This document shows, one piece after another, positions 63,516 to 64,000 of a stretch of DNA of 64,000 nt (its first letter is position 1; each line of letters begins with the position of its first letter). This DNA is from Shewanella sp. ANA-3 (GTDB lineage Bacteria > Pseudomonadota > Gammaproteobacteria > Enterobacterales > Shewanellaceae). Position numbers and translations under genes: made by a program. The notes beneath the pieces were generated by a model that saw only the letters and a program-made list of their open reading frames with translations, did no database searches and was not told the origin of the DNA. The stretch lies in the NCBI RefSeq assembly GCF_000203935.1, contig NC_008577.1, positions 2,914,001-2,978,000 on the forward strand. The letters are read 5' to 3'.

Positions 63516-63785
63516 CTAAAAGCACCCACTATAGATTTTGACCAACGATACAGTCATAGGATGCTTCTTATCAAAAGCCTCGTAGTATATTCGGACAAAT
63601 TCTTGCTCTGGTATAGCCGCTGACTTTAAGTGAGATGGAATGTTGTGAACAGCATCCATTAAGTCAGCCACGAGCTCTGATTTCACGCCATTCGAGTTGT
63701 CCCAACTTAGAGATCTTGCAATCAGCGTCGCCTGATATAAAACCTCAAGGTGAGCCAGTGCTTCGGGTGAGAGCTGAGTTTTCAA
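63516..63785 (-). CDS. Integron cassette gene, 89 aa
   Basis: TTG start at 63785, with AAAGGAAG seven bases upstream, directly after attC site 1. The protein is helical (KTQLSPEALAHLEVLYQATL ... SELVADLMDAVHNIPSHL) and ends MTVSLVKIYSGCF. No motif recognised. Upstream longer frame to 63824 would lie in attC site 1 and is rejected. The gene is followed within 10 bases by attC site 2, so it is a complete cassette. Confidence 0.7.
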   Translation of the reverse strand: MKTQLSPEALAHLEVLYQATLIARSLSWDNSNGVKSELVADLMDAVHNIPSHLKSAAIPEQEFVRIYYEAFDKKHPMTVSLVKIYSGCF

Positions 63786-63800
63786 TTGACTTCCTTTGGC

Positions 63801-63872
63801 ATATAACGCCGCGCTCTGCGGCAATTTTGGAGCGCAGCGGAAAAATTGTCCGACAGCAGCGCTTTGTTAAGC
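63801..63872 (-). repeat. Integron attC site 1
   Basis: On the minus strand it runs from GCTTAAC (R'' fits RYYYAAC) to GTTATAT (R'), with arms GCGCTGC ... GAGCGCGGC, and a central stem GGACAATTTT ... AAAATTGCC. 72 bp, the same size as site 3 and sharing TTTCCGCTGCGCTCC with it. Confidence 0.78.
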
Positions 63873-64000
63873 ATTTTTCTTGCTCACACTAAACAACATT
63901 CCGACCGGTGATTTTTTTACTTTGTTAGACTCATCAGCCAAATCTCTAATCGATTGAGGAATGTCTTTTAGTTTTGGAGCATCTAACAATTGGTCTGCAG
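63867..64000 (-). CDS. Integron cassette gene, C-terminal part (window edge)
   Basis: Open frame from the edge of the window to TAA at 63867-63869, giving 44 residues ending KKSPVGMLFSVSKKNA. The charged helix (LKDIPQSIRDLADESNKVKK) is cytosolic in nature. Its stop codon overlaps the R'' box of attC site 1, as expected for a cassette gene followed by its own attC. The start and function lie outside the window. Confidence 0.6.
   Translation of the reverse strand, partial: ADQLLDAPKLKDIPQSIRDLADESNKVKKSPVGMLFSVSKKNA

Overview
The window reads as chromosomal DNA of a Gammaproteobacterium, most likely a Shewanella. The reasons are the block dnaX-ybaB-recR-htpG-cnoX-adk-hemH-gsk-nadE on one strand, many c-di-GMP and chemotaxis proteins, an RpoE/ChrR pair, and short palindromic mobile repeats. 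The genus is inferred from recollection of family sequences and gene order; no search was run.

Layout. 1-1.5 kb: end of a LysR regulator and a PAS-GGDEF cyclase. 1.5-5.1 kb: an AT-rich accessory patch with two lipoproteins and one orphan membrane protein, bounded on the right by tRNA-Pro(GGG). 5.5-9.8 kb: a large membrane-bound cyclase, a lipase-like hydrolase and a hypothetical. 10-22.6 kb: a long minus-strand housekeeping block (nadE, gsk, hemH, adk, cnoX, htpG, recR, ybaB, dnaX, apt). 22.7-26 kb: a MITE-like repeat, a DUF454 membrane protein, an unannotated 40-aa membrane protein, and a three-gene RiPP-type operon (Cys-repeat precursor, MNIO/DUF692 enzyme, DUF2063 partner) of the HvfABC/bufferin kind. 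26-39 kb: dusC, a DksA-like Zn-finger protein, a UshA-like lipoprotein, an esterase, an M1 peptidase, slyD, a lytic transglycosylase, cheV, a methyltransferase and a Lon-N-domain protein. 39.5-41 kb: an ECF sigma factor with its ChrR anti-sigma factor. 41-52 kb: small hypotheticals, a PLP enzyme, a hydrolase/M14 peptidase pair, a binding protein, an acyl-CoA synthetase, EVE, RcnB-like and AIM24 proteins. 52-55 kb: tyrosine catabolism (LysR, hmgA, hpd). 55-62.5 kb: a MASE1-GGDEF cyclase, maa, a LysE exporter, a FemAB/GNAT-like protein, ggt and a small membrane protein. 62.7-64 kb: the distal end of a chromosomal integron with three attC sites.

How genes work together. The precursor, MNIO enzyme and DUF2063 protein should make a modified, copper-binding Cys peptide. 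hmgA and hpd are consecutive steps in tyrosine breakdown. The sigma factor and ChrR form a singlet-oxygen/organic-peroxide stress switch. dnaX-ybaB-recR form a replication/repair cluster. The integron cassettes are candidate defence or adaptive genes, one of them resembling the putative phage abortive infection membrane family.

The items most worth a second look are the Cys-repeat RiPP operon with its 5'-inserted repeat end, the integron tail with its AbiC-like cassette, the dnaX slippery A9 run inside an unusually long linker, and the MITE family that supplies a stop codon to an acyl-CoA synthetase gene.
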